Shown here one piece after another: positions 12,954 to 24,711 of a stretch of DNA of 64,000 bases. Source of the stretch: Nymphaea colorata (Eukaryota > Streptophyta > Magnoliopsida > Nymphaeales > Nymphaeaceae). A program made the translations under genes and the position numbers. Within the stretch, counting starts at the first letter, position 1. Each line of letters begins with the position of its first letter. The stretch is from assembly GCF_008831285.2 (NCBI RefSeq), contig NC_045145.1, positions 13,594,040 to 13,658,039 of the forward strand, given 5' to 3'. Below the pieces are notes generated by a model. It was not told where the DNA came from. It searched no databases and saw only the letters and a list, made by a program, of their open reading frames with translations.

Positions 12954-12959
12954 ATTTAT

Positions 12960-14040
12960 CATGGATTTTCTAACAAGTTAGCTTTCAAGTCATTTGTTGT
13001 TTCTTTTTGGACATTAGGGAGAATCTGGAACTTTCATGATGAGTTTCTTTTTCTTTTTCTTTTTTTTTTGAAAGAAAAACAATCGACGATGTATCTTCAT
13101 TGATACACGCACGCAGGCAGGACATTACCAAGTTAATGGCCCATGATTACTACTGTCTACTCCGTTTTTCACCTTCCACGATCCGCCCAAACTGTTTTTC
13201 TAAACCTCCGCTCTGCCCACACCCTTGCTGAATTGAACATATGAAATGCGCCTTTCTAGCACTTTGTATTCCTGCTTTTGTAATGTCGGCCTTGGTGAAT
13301 GGCTTGAAAAATCACAGAACCAATCACAATCTGCAGCACCAAAGTTTGAATCAAGTTGGCCACCTGATGATTGATTGAAGTAATCAATTGGGACAAGAAA
13401 CCATGTCTTCTTGACGGTAAGATGTTCTTTCACTCTTTTTTGTGTTGGCAAGATGCACACGCTTTGGGTTAGGTGCCTCCAGTCATGTGGGCAGCTACCT
13501 CTTCGTAAAAACCATCTATCTGTTCTACTAATCTGCTTAGTGGCCCACAGTCCTCAAGGTAGAATCGTGGTCTTGATGATGAAAGGTTATCAAATCTTCC
13601 CGTCCAGATTACTGTTTCATGGATAGTTTTACCATCCTTTTTTTTTTCCCAAAAAAGCATATAAAACTAGAGACCCGTTGTTTTAGTGCAGGCAGGCGGC
13701 GAAAAGCTTTGTTGCATTTGTAGAGTTCTGCCTCAATCTTTACTCAATATGATTCTACTAAGGTTGTTGCTCATGGCACCGCTTAGAGGCATAAATTGAG
13801 TGATGAACCTCCCTGCCAGAACCAATAATCCACAACGTAGTTTATCAAAATAGTCAACCCAAGTACAAGAGAAAAGACTAAGGCAACATGATGATGTACG
13901 CCAAAAATTGCTTATGAAATATTGCCTTATTAAAATTAGAGCTAAAACATCACAGAGGCATTTACTGTTAGATTTGCCCATTACGTTGTTGCAATTGGAT
14001 GGACATAATCAAGCAAGCAAAAAGTTGCTCATATCGAGCC
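12960..14040. other. Intergenic DNA with weak coding-like frames
   Basis: Minus-strand open frames at 13469-13660 and 13200-13460 have mixed, coding-like composition but no family I recognise and no supported splice join. They may be relics of a gene or retroelement. A T-rich tract lies near 13048-13070. Confidence 0.3.
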
Positions 14041-14045
14041 ACACC

Positions 14046-17000
14046 TCAAAGTGGCTTTCCATTGTCTAAATCCTCCATGACATCTATGTCTTTCCTTGCA
14101 GTAATTTTCTGCACATATCCTGCAAACATGAAAGCTACAGATAAGTTCATTTGCAAATTATGATGTTGAGAAAACAAAAAGTTGAGATCAATATAATAAA
14201 CCTTGTAATATAGCACTTAAGCAGGCAATTTATATTGCTTTCGTTTTGTATACTGAGACTATGAAAAAAAAAAGCTGAAAATTTCTGCATGAAATCTGAC
14301 CAAATTGTTGATTCTTTTCACATATTTGAATGAATAATTCCAACTTATGACGTATCAGTATCATAGTGGTTTCTTACAAGCAAATTGTATCATATCATTC
14401 ATTCAAAAGGGTAACATCAAGAATAGAATCATACACAATTACCAAACTTTACTGCATCAATGCCCAAAGGAACCACATGTTGTGTTTTTCAGCAGAGAAA
14501 AGCTGCTTCGCAGTAACCAACTTTCATATTGCAATCCAGCACAAAAAGAACGTATCATTCACAATCCACAAACGTTCAGTGCCTGACAGATGCCACACAG
14601 CATCAATCCACATGTACAAATATTTGCAGGATATTGCTCTTCAGTATGAACAATAAAGACTGCCAATGCAAGCTATATAAAAGAGGGTATCTGTCCCAAA
14701 ATTGTATCTTAAATCACAAGCAAGACTGGTCTAATGATCTCAATTACCACTATGCCTCTCGCCTAGCAACTAATTCTCCAAACCATCGTTGCTTCCCGCC
14801 TCAACATTGAAATTGGAGGCAAGCAGTGCATGATGACCAGGAGAATCAGAGAGGCATCAATATGACGATATCAAGTGGGGACATGCCTACAGCCACAAGG
14901 CATTAGCAGAATTATGGTAGCTGCTATGCAGCAGCCAAAAGACAAATGCTTGGGGCATGATGGCTGGGAGGTACAAATTAAAATTGGATGATAAAGAATC
15001 TCCAGGTTGTAGTAGCAGAATCATGATAACCATTAATATCAAGGAAAATCTTGCAATCCGACTCTTCAAGAATACTCATCAGGCACAATGGAGTGGCACA
15101 CATTCTTTCCACATCTAGAGCAAGATGAGGTCTCAACATGAACCGAACGCAGAAGGTAACAAGTTATGTATTTCTATACTTTAACATGTACTTCGACCAT
15201 GTCTTGAGATAAGCATTTACCAAACTATAAACTGGGTGTGCAATCCCTGGTATGCCAACGTCTGAAAACCATTAAAAAGAAAAGGGGACAACATTTTCCC
15301 AGACTGATAAATAGGACATTATAGTACCACATATTATATGCCGCTGATGGTTGTATGTAGAATGTTGATAATATGAGTTTGGCACAGTCAGACCCTGGAC
15401 AAAGGGAAAAAGGGATTATGGAAAAGAAAAATTCCCCGTAGTTGCTGTTTCCACCTACACAACAATTCACTTTCCCAAAGGAAGATTTTCATACATGTAT
15501 GGAAAATCTTTCAGCCAGCAGGAAATGCTATTTCTTTCGCATTGTTCAGAAAGTACAAGAAATTTGCACAGTTGACTTGTATCTCTCAGCCAGCAGGAAT
15601 TGCTGTTTCTTTCTCATTGTTCAGAAAGCATAAGAATTTGCAAACAGTTGACTTATACTAGCCTTCTGTTTCAATTTCAAAATGAAAAGGCGAACACGAG
15701 ATCCAAGACAAAACCCAAATCAGTGTGTTTTCCTAAAAAAATAACGAAACAATATTTTAGCCATAAAAACAGCTCATTGATTGAAGAGAAACAGGGCAGG
15801 GATAAGAAAGGCTCTACCGTTTCAGCACCCTTGTTTAGCACCAAATTAAATAGTTGATGCAGCCACAAAAGAATGGGGTCTAAACAAGCAAAAATGACCA
15901 TCGCCTGTAAGTTTACATGATGCCAAGCATCTTCCTCGAGGTTGACACCTTCTGCATCAGTGTGACATAAGACTAACTATTGCTTTCATGTCTTCTCACT
16001 CGTATCTGTATTCAACTTTATCCACAATAAATGATCGAAAGTGGAAATCATTGCCCAAGATGGAATGGATTATGATAGTGTTCTTTCAGTCAGAATTAGT
16101 CCCCGGGACCCCGAGACATTGGCTTCCGCCAACAGTGAACCCGCATATTCTACTAAGCAAAAACACCTAGCATCTAAAAAACAGTCAAATATTCCTGCAA
16201 TGATCAATCAAGACATTAATCACACATTCAAACTGAAAGTAGATTGCAACAATTCAGCTTCAGTGATTTTTCTTTGCACAAGATAACAAAAAGAGAAATT
16301 TATTGAGGGTATGCAAAAGGTGGTGAAAGATGGAACCTCAATAATACAGCAGTCTACAGGTTAGATCAAGCAAGGAATAAGTTGTTTTTAGTCTATACTG
16401 TTAGCCTTCAAAGTGAATGGCAGTTGACTTCTTTCCAGACTGCAAAACACGTATCTCTAACAGAAGCAGATCATCTTCGCTGACAACTAGAGATATCATA
16501 GGCCACAAAAACCGGTAAGCTCTGATCAAGCAACAAGCAAGCTATTTTTTAGTCTATATTGTTATTCTAATTGATTTTTGAATTGGATTCCCTTCAAATA
16601 CATTATTTATCAGTAGAGTATCAAAAGATGTACTTCAGCAAGTCTCTAAACATTTGCTAACTAGGCTGGAATCCTTTAAGATTTAACTTAATGATCCCTT
16701 TGTAGGCTGAAATCCTTTAAGATTTAACTTAACGGTCCCCTCAGTCTTCACAGAGAGATTTCATTTAGTGGTTGTATCCCCATTTCATTTACAACTTTTT
16801 GTTTTTAGTAACCACAATGATTTCCCATTAAAGTTAGGCCTGTATTCTTTCTCACTGTTGTTTGTATATAATCTACCTCTAAATATGTATGCATTGTTTA
16901 TTTATTTTACTGGGAGAAGATGAAGTGACAAAGAATGGCTGAACCACAGAAATCTTATCAAAGGCATTCCCAGCTACCCCGCACTCTTCCCTCTTCTCCC

Positions 17001-20000
17001 CCTCCTCCCCCTCCCACCCCCCCCCCCCCCCCAACAAACCACCACCAAAAAAAAAAAAACATAACTAAACAAAAACAAAAACAAAAATAAAAATCCGACC
17101 ACCCACACCCCAAAGAGAAAAAGGAGAAAGAAAGAAAACAATGAAGGAAGAAAATGATTGTATGTAGATTGAGATTTAAATTATACTGCTTAGGATCATG
17201 AATTTTAAGTGCATATGCATGTACCTATAAGAAATCAGATGCACGTCTATACCATTCATCAACTCATTCTCCCTGATATAAAATGGTTGTATTGAGAGAC
17301 TAGTAAAAAATTAGGTGGTAAAGATATGTTATGGTCTCCCCATCAGTATTTTTGAATCAATGTTTTCTTGTAAACCCCATTCCGTCTACATTCTGCCTGT
17401 TGGCTTGCTTTGCCAGTTCATTCCTAAGTAAAAAACCTACCCTGCACTTAGGCCATGTGTCTGAAAGGGTGAGAGAGGCACCGTGTGATGCCCCATCTCA
17501 CCACCAGCACCTCCAGGGGTGCAATAGAAAACATGAGATATCAATACATTTTATAAGCCCTTTGGTGGAGGGTGCCATGTCATGAGACACCCTCCACGAG
17601 GTGTGAATGGGGGTCACATGGACAAGATAAACAGTCTTTCTTAGACCATTTCATCCACCTTTCATATACGTCCTTAATAACGAAAAGAATTTCAGATGTG
17701 AATCTGTTGCCCCGACAAGATAATGTATACATGCACTACTTTACAAACATCTTTAACTTATTTTGAAATAAAGCTTTCTTAATACATGACACGGACATAT
17801 ATGAATAGAAGTTCCTCCAAGTGTTCATATTCTGCACTTCAATTTGTTCCACTTTTTCACGATTTCCTTTCCAGGGTTTTGCATGGCATTTCAGATGTTT
17901 GTCATGCCATCTTGAAAATTTTAAGAAGACAGGTTTCTGTAACAGCAGCATAATCTTAGTCACAAGGTGCTATCATCTATAAAGCATTTTGGTACCCTGG
18001 CATTATGACCATTGTGTTCTCAAGAAAAAACAAAAGCACAAATCCGATGAAAAAAAATTGCGTAGTGCTGCAGTGGCTACTCCTTTTCTATAGGGTCATG
18101 CACTTACAAATTTTAAAAGCGAAATCAGTATCCTGAAACTGACCTTGCTTTGTATTTACTCAAAAGAAAAAATGCATGTATCTTCCCAAATCCCAAGTTC
18201 TCAATGGATAAGCTTAACGGTATATATTGCAGGAAACCTGATTCCCAATTTGACACATTTCATCAGGCCGTTAAGGTACTAGCATCTACAGCATATCCTT
18301 TCATTATTTTATTTAACCTGTTTCTGAAGTATCCTCGGTAATGGAACATGTCATTGTCAGCATCTAATTTTCTACAGATCCTTATCACGCCTCTTCTTCT
18401 TGTTCATCAAAATCTGTATATATATATATATATATGGAGAGAGAGAGAGAGAGAGACGCACAATCCATGTAATAGGACCATATGAACTATTATTGTCCGT
18501 CATCCATTGCATGAGATCTAACGGAAAATATCTCATGAATTATGAATATTTGAATTTATAGCATGCCTGAACTGCACATACCTTTTTTTTTTTTTAATCT
18601 TTTACTCCAGAGACAGTGGCAGTTCGGGCATGCTATTAATTTGAACTCCTATAGCTTTTTTCATCTTCCACCCCTGAGATCCTCTTTAGTACATCTCATG
18701 CAATGAACGATAGACAATGGTTTATACAGTTGATACCTTTCTTCAGTCCATATAGAATAGATAGACACTATATATATATATATATATAGCATTTGTGCTT
18801 ATGTACAGTTTGGCAAGCCAGTCAAAAAGCAGCTGGTTTTCACAGCAGAATAGGAAACCACAAAGCTGTACTCATTCACCCAAACAAACTGTAGACGGCA
18901 TACAAAAGCTAATAACAAAGAGAAGTTTTATTCACAAAAGCTACCTATTCCGAGGCAAGGAATGCATTTGCAAACAGTCTCTTTCCCTTTCTTATTGTAG
19001 TAGCTCACATAGCCTGAACCTTGACAGCTTCTACACTTCCCTGTCCATTCATAAACAACTGGCTTGCAATCCTGTAAAAAGCAAAAAACCGAAACCAAGA
19101 TGAAGCAAAATTAGCTCAATTAAAAAAAAACAGCACAGGTTCTCCATTCTAACAAAAGGAAAAGTAAAAAATAAAAGCAGAAAGCACAGTACCAGCAAAC
19201 TATCTTTTTTACGTTTTGGAATCCATTTGCAAAGACGCTTCACCACATTCTACCGTCAATTCCAGTTTCGTTAAGCACGAGATTCCGCGTAAAGGTGGAG
19301 ATTCGAATCATTAAGACTCACCATCCCTTAATTTCGGATACAACAACGAGAATCATTTGAGAAAAGCAAGCAATTCTTGACCCTAAAAGTTTTTCTCTGC
19401 CTACATTCCACCCAAAGAATGATTTTTCAATTCGAGCATCCTTTAGCTCATCGATTGACCAGTCCCTTAACCAAAACCAATTGGAAATCTACTCGAAGCA
19501 ATGCACTTAACAAAGCAAGTAAGAACCCAAAATGAACACGTTTATATTAAAAAAAGGATAACTGTCCAACATTCTGCCTCGATAGACAAAGGAAGTAATT
19601 CGTTTAGGAGGAAAAAACAGCTCCTCATCGTGTTCACCTTATGAGAACAATGACTTCCCTCAAAATATGCCCTCTTGTCCGATCATCCCATCAAGTTCAC
19701 CAATTCCAAGATAGAAAAAAAGGAAACAGGGAAACGAAACCTCACTCGTTGAGCTAGAAAGCGATGAGACATCAACAAAGGAAGGGGCAACAGAAGACAG
19801 GTAGAAGGAAATGGAGTCGGACCTGAGTTTGGGGATCGCAGGCGACCCGCCTGTCGATCTCTTCAGGCGAGACGGGGGCGGAGTCGGGGTACGTCATCGG
19901 CAGAGGAAGGGCGTCCTCTCTGCTCAGGTAGCTCTCCCCGTCGCGCGCCCATTTTTCCCTGGCATTCGCCCTCACCCATCCCCGCCTCGGAACCTCGGGC

Positions 20001-20224
20001 GGCGCCGGCCCGACGGCGGCTTCGGGTTCGGGCGGGAATCGGAGGCCCTGGTCGGCGGCTTCGGGGACGGACCAGGAGGCCGCACCGGAGTATTCAGCGT
20101 AGCACCGTAACCGTAACGCGACGGCGCGAGACGTGGTCTGAAAGAGACGAGACGGTCGAAGAGAATAGGGGCCCGGAGTCGGAAAGGGAGGAAGAGTGGG
20201 GAGTCTCAACATTTGCTCGAGCAC
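14046..20224 (-). CDS. SCO2/CYO1-like plastid DnaJ-type zinc-finger protein
   Basis: Three exons on the minus strand: 20224-19823 (134 codons), 19071-18945 and 14119-14046, joined at GT/AG sites in phases 0 and 1; total 200 residues. Exon 1 has an R/S/L/P-rich N-terminus like a chloroplast transit peptide, then a conserved block with [18 protein letters not shown]. Exon 2 encodes two DnaJ-type cysteine repeats, CRSCQGSG (147-154) and CIPCLGIG (170-177), plus VCKC. Exon 3 encodes [14 protein letters not shown] and ends NGKPL. This layout matches SNOWY COTYLEDON 2 / CYO1, a thylakoid zinc-finger protein with disulfide-isomerase activity needed for chloroplast formation in cotyledons. Intron 1 is 751 bases; intron 2 is 4825 bases and packed with repeats. 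The terminal exon carries only 23 residues, so automated annotation may miss it. Exact orthology is from recall. Confidence 0.85.
15511..15659. repeat. 75-bp tandem duplication in an intron
   Basis: Two adjacent copies (15511-15585 and 15586-15659), both starting TCAGCCAGCAGGAA and sharing CATTGTTCAGAAAG and CAGTTGACTT, differ by scattered substitutions. They lie in intron 2 of the SCO2-like gene. Confidence 0.9.
16663..16739. repeat. 36-bp tandem duplication (period 41)
   Basis: Copies at 16663-16698 and 16704-16739 share AATCCTTTAAGATTTAACTT and differ at about three positions. They lie in intron 2 of the SCO2-like gene. Confidence 0.9.
16981..17060. repeat. Strand-biased C-rich then A-rich low-complexity tract
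   Basis: A pyrimidine tract ends in about 17 consecutive C and is followed by an A-rich run with AAAAAC units. It lies in intron 2 of the SCO2-like gene and is likely length-variable. Confidence 0.85.
17565..17597. repeat. Perfect 10-bp hairpin
   Basis: GTGGAGGGTG at 17565-17574 pairs with CACCCTCCAC at 17588-17597 across a 13-base loop. It lies in intron 2 of the SCO2-like gene and could be a small transposon end or chance. Confidence 0.7.
18417..18456. repeat. Compound TA/GA microsatellite
   Basis: A TA tract runs directly into a GA tract. Another TA tract lies at about 18767-18789, beyond the foldback element. Both are within intron 2 of the SCO2-like gene. Confidence 0.9.
18492..18718. 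mobile_element. Foldback-type MITE in an intron
   Basis: The left arm (18492-18575) and right arm (18619-18718) are imperfect inverted repeats. Shared blocks are ATTGTC at the tips, CATTGCATGAGAT next, and TAGCATGCC(T/C)GAACTGC at the inner ends, with a short T-rich loop between. Long arms and a small loop fit a foldback MITE or a solo inverted-repeat transposon relic. I could not define a target duplication. RNA from this intron could form a hairpin, making it a possible small-RNA source. Confidence 0.75.
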
Positions 20225-20229
20225 GTCTC

Positions 20230-21408
20230 GGGACGGCTACAGAGCATCCTCCCTGTCCTGGGGCGGTTCGAGGAGCAACTTGGAAGTAAACTAAACGGCC
20301 TTGGGTGGAACTGGAGTGGAGCCGCATGCATGTACATGTAATATAAGGCAAACCGAAGAGGAACAATACGGAACGGACACCCTCAGCGAAAGCGTTGCAT
20401 CATGAAGGCAAGAGACGTTTTTGGCTTGCTGCTGCTTTCAAGGCTCGTAGTAAACAAAATACCTCACAGACCAAAGCTGTTCTTAACTACTTGCCCTTTC
20501 AGCTGAAAGGCTTACTGCTTCTTCTGCCTTTGCTGAGAGTTCGCCATTGTTTTGAATCCGCATCCATCTGATCTGAGATAGAGAGGCGTCGCCGTAACCT
20601 GTAAATTCTTCATTGATTCGGTTAGGTATCTCTCTTCCTAATGGCTCCCTCCTCTACTGTATCTGTAGGTTTTGCACACACCCTAAGCAGAGTCAGAGTC
20701 AGGGCAAAATGGATCTGAGCATACCATACCCCCCCAGTGAACCAGCGGCTAATTTGAAAAAAAAAAACAAAACAAAACAAAACAAAACTTGGGCAGAAGC
20801 AGCCACCTGATTGGTTGCTCTCTTCTCTATATACTGCAGCACCCATGCTTTCTTATTGCCGGATAGCCCAAGTGGCCAAAAACGTACACAAATTACAAAA
20901 CTTGCTGCTCCGTGATTGTGTACTTGCCTACATATTCACTGGACTTCATAATCTACAGTTTACTGCAGCTAGCAAGGGCGTTTAGGCGGTAAGCAACGAA
21001 ACTGAGTCTCACGTTTTACTTTCATGGCGATATTAAACTGTGCTCGCCCTTAGCCTTCACATGGTAGTCACCTTTCTCCTTTACTCAGACCACCTACCTC
21101 TCTTTTTTTGGGTTGCTGCATTAGATTTCTCTCCACTATCTTCCCTTCTTTCATTTTTTTCTTTTCTTTTCTTTTCCTTGAAAAAGAGGAAACCCCCAAG
21201 TCCTCTTCCAATTCGAGAATGAAAACTCTACTTAGACACTTTCTCTGGGTGTTTCATGATCATGGAACACTAGAGGACAAGTGTCTTGTAAATTTTCTCC
21301 AATCTATCTTTAAAATAGATTCATGAGGCACTTGGAATGTCTTTACAACCAAATAACCCTTCTCATTAAGGCAAAGGTATGTCCAAGATGGTAAAGATTT
21401 TGAGTCTC

Positions 21409-21453
<45 letters not shown>

Positions 21454-23820
21454 GGCTCCGCCATAGCCGAGCTCTTATCCAGGATAAGGAGGAGCACTAG
21501 CAACCACCATAAACTGTCGCGTCCCTTTCAAGACTTTGGCATTTAAAAATAAGGTCGTGAGTGAGATCATTGCTACGTATCCCCACTTGTTTTACATGAA
21601 ATGAGAGTTCAAACTCACGTCTTAATCCAAAGACAGCGAATCATTATTAATGCTCACGTTTCAAATTAGTTTTCCTTTTTCCCTCTTTTTGGTTTTGAGG
21701 AGGGGTGAGTTATTGGCGGCACCTTCGTACCCACAATATCTTTATCCAAACAATACAAGTTCTTGCACCACAAAAACAAGCAGTGACATTCGAACCAGAT
21801 TCCCAATCATAACCACATGCAGGGATATCAATAGATCCTACTGATTTATCGGATGTTCACTTATACTTTCTACCATATCTAAATCCAACTTATAAATTCA
21901 GAACATGAATCCCATCCAAATTTGTCCTTCAAGTTCACCACTGTTTTATGATAATATGTTAACAACTTGTTTTCCAAGTGTGTGGACATGGGACATAGAA
22001 AAACTTTTCTGGCTATATTGATGCTCATTATCCAATTGTATATTCATTTAAGACAGAGCACTAAACCCAATTTGACCTAAAGTTGTTCGATTGGAGGGCC
22101 AATTTGAATTCAATCCGTTGACATCCCTAACTACAAGGGAGGGAGGAAATAAATAAAATGAAGTTTAGACTTCAAATGCATAGCATATGTGGGTGAGCTA
22201 TGAAATACTTAGCTTTTAAATATGACCATATACATGGTTGATATGTGTCGATGACCTAAGCATGTAACTATGTAGGAAATTGGTCAATTTTAGGATCAGA
22301 AGTGGTGCAGCCAAAAAAAAAAAAAAAAAAAAGAGGACACCGACGACCGACCCTCTTGCAAACCTACCCGCCACCGACCATCCGACTCTCCAACCGTTCA
22401 TGAAATGACCCTATGTTTGTAACTGCACCGCTTTGAACCTACGTTTATAGACCTTTTTTCTCATACTAATGGTCTTTTTTTGTGAACAAAATTTTCGAAA
22501 TCAACTTCGAGTCCTATATCCTTCCCTTCTGCTTAACCATTGTAATTAAATGCGCTCTAATTAAGATTATCCAGTGCTCCAAACCATCAAGTTCATATAA
22601 CATTAAAAGAGTAACTTTTTGGATAAAAATTAAAGGTAAATTAAATATACGCTTCTTCCTTATACGCATGCTGAGGTCTGGGGGAACACCTACCTGGTCG
22701 TCAGTGTATTTAAACATAGCTTCTCCCCATTTCCTCACCACTTAAATTATTTTACGGCCTCAAACTGAATTTTGTTCCTTTCTTTCCATAGATGAATCCA
22801 TACATACAACTAATTGGAAGCACGCAATCCACCTCTACTTGATCCCTTTTTTTTTTTTCCTTCTTCACGAAACCTGCTGCCATCTCCTACCAGTTTGTTG
22901 GATACTGTTCCCTTTTATGAATCTGTCACCAAACCACTTTTTGACGCACGCACTGTTACAGTAAGATCTTAGACAAGAATCAAGTAAAAATATGATTTTA
23001 ATTTGAAAATTAAACAATTAGAATTAGAATAAGAGGAGGAGGGAGGGAGAGTGAAGCAATAGATAAGGTGTTGTGAAATACAAGTAAACTTTTCTTCTCT
23101 TCAATGTTGACCTCTTCGCCAAGTTAGGCTATGTGGATGTATGGTTCACAGAAGGATGTACTTCAAGCAACATCGAATGGAAGAAGATATATGCCAGAAG
23201 TGCATGAAAAAATGGACTGTCAAGAAAAATTAATAGGAAAATGATTATTTCGGAAAACCGCTTCATGCATAGGATATATAAAATGAAGAGGAAGGAGAAG
23301 AAATCACATGGCGTGCCTTGGACAAATCAACCCTTTGATCTGCATCTGGGGCTATTTTCATTCGCAAATTAACCTGTTCTTTTCTTTGTAAAATATATAA
23401 CAATCAGTAATACGCGGCGTGGACAACAAACTAAAACAGAATACAACAAGCGAGAACTCCATCTCACTATTGTTATCAATCGATACCCCTTGTTTTTCCC
23501 TCGACATTTTGCTTTCACTTTGATTATATTGCACGCAATTGAAAAACGAAAACAGGAAAAAGAAAAATCTGAAACAGCCCTTGTTTATAATTCTTTCTTT
23601 TCATTCTCACGTTGTGTCTTTCAAAAGAAGTAAGATTTTTGACATGTACCAAACAGGTTGGTAGGCGATCGAGTCAATAACCATTGTCACCAATTTGTTA
23701 AACAAAAGCAATTACTTCATGAATTCAATCCATGTTACTATTTCCTTTTCTTCTGCTTTCGATTACTCCACTACCCTTACCAACCTAAACGAATGAAAAG
23801 AAGCCAAACGAGTTTCTTAA
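20230..23820. other. Intergenic region between divergent SCO2-like and GUX-like genes
   Basis: No gene is recognised. It includes the SCO2-like promoter side (20230-20600), an A/AAAAC tract at about 20757-20788, a poly-A run of about 36 bases at 21415-21450, and a poly-A run near 22312-22332. The poly-A runs may mark 3' ends of retroposed sequence, but no matching target duplication was found. Confidence 0.5.
21415..21450. repeat. Poly-A tract of about 36 bases
   Basis: Directly readable. The upstream bases could be the 3' end of a LINE/SINE insertion on the plus strand, but I see no body that I recognise. Confidence 0.85.
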
Positions 23821-23824
23821 ATCG

Positions 23825-23833
23825 TATATAAGG
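23825..23833 (+). promoter_or_regulatory. TATA box of the GUX-like gene
   Basis: TATATAAGG lies about 70 bases upstream of the first ATG pair at 23895/23898. The short leader contains no other ATG in the same frame. It fits a strong plant TATA promoter. Confidence 0.6.
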
Positions 23834-23897
23834 AGAGATCCAATCCAAGTAATTGGCTTGATTGCTTTCAGTTTACTGTTGTTGATGAACAAAGATG

Positions 23898-24668
23898 ATG
23901 AAGACGCTGGCTTCCAAGATACTAACAGTGAAGGCCAACATGGTTCTGATCGCCATTCTTCTCATTGTCTACGCCGTGCTGTTGCTCAAACCATCTTTCT
24001 TGTTTCCTCTAAATGGGGAGACGTTCATCACATGTCTGTCAAAACGTTGCCAAATGAAGAAGGTAAGGTGAGTACGCCGCGATCTCTGGAGGCAATCAGA
24101 AATTATTTTGCATATTCTTTCCCTTTCACAAACTCCCAGCATTCCTTGGTTTATCCGTGTTTTTGGCGAACTTTTAGTTACTAATGTAGGCAATTCGGTT
24201 CGGATTGAACGTACTTTTTCGTATTCGCGTTCAGGAATGCAGTTGCGTAACTTTTATTTAAGTTTTATTGAAATATTTGCTTCCTCGGTTTGCCGTTGGT
24301 TTATTATTTGCCGCGCGATCTTGAGTGCTGGTATTTAATTTTTCAAAACGCACGGTCGTCCCCCTTCGTTTTGACTTCTGCACAGAATGGTAACGGAACC
24401 GATTTTTCTAGTTTGCTTTGCACAACTTGACCTTTCAGTTTCTTGCTGATTAATTTTTTTCGGAATTTTGAAGCGACACAGCATGTTGCTGAGATATGGG
24501 AGAAAAAAGGAAGACGTCACGCCATTAGAATTTATAAGAAGCACGTTAGGACTCTCTTCCTTTTATTTTTTCTTTTAATCTCTCACTCCAGAATAGAAGA
24601 CAATTAGGCATACAACCAACTGAATTTGGTGATTCATAATGATTTTATGCTTGTGGGTGGGTGGGTGG

Positions 24669-24711
<43 letters not shown>

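Noticed and set aside
18540-18590. Alternative last exon for the SCO2-like gene reading YVQ
   Set aside because: The reading needs an acceptor ending AA rather than AG, and with the real AG the phase is wrong. It is also part of a foldback arm, and the true exon is at 14119-14046.
20855-20880. tRNA-like A box (TAGCCCAAGTGG)
   Set aside because: No B box or acceptor stem within reach.
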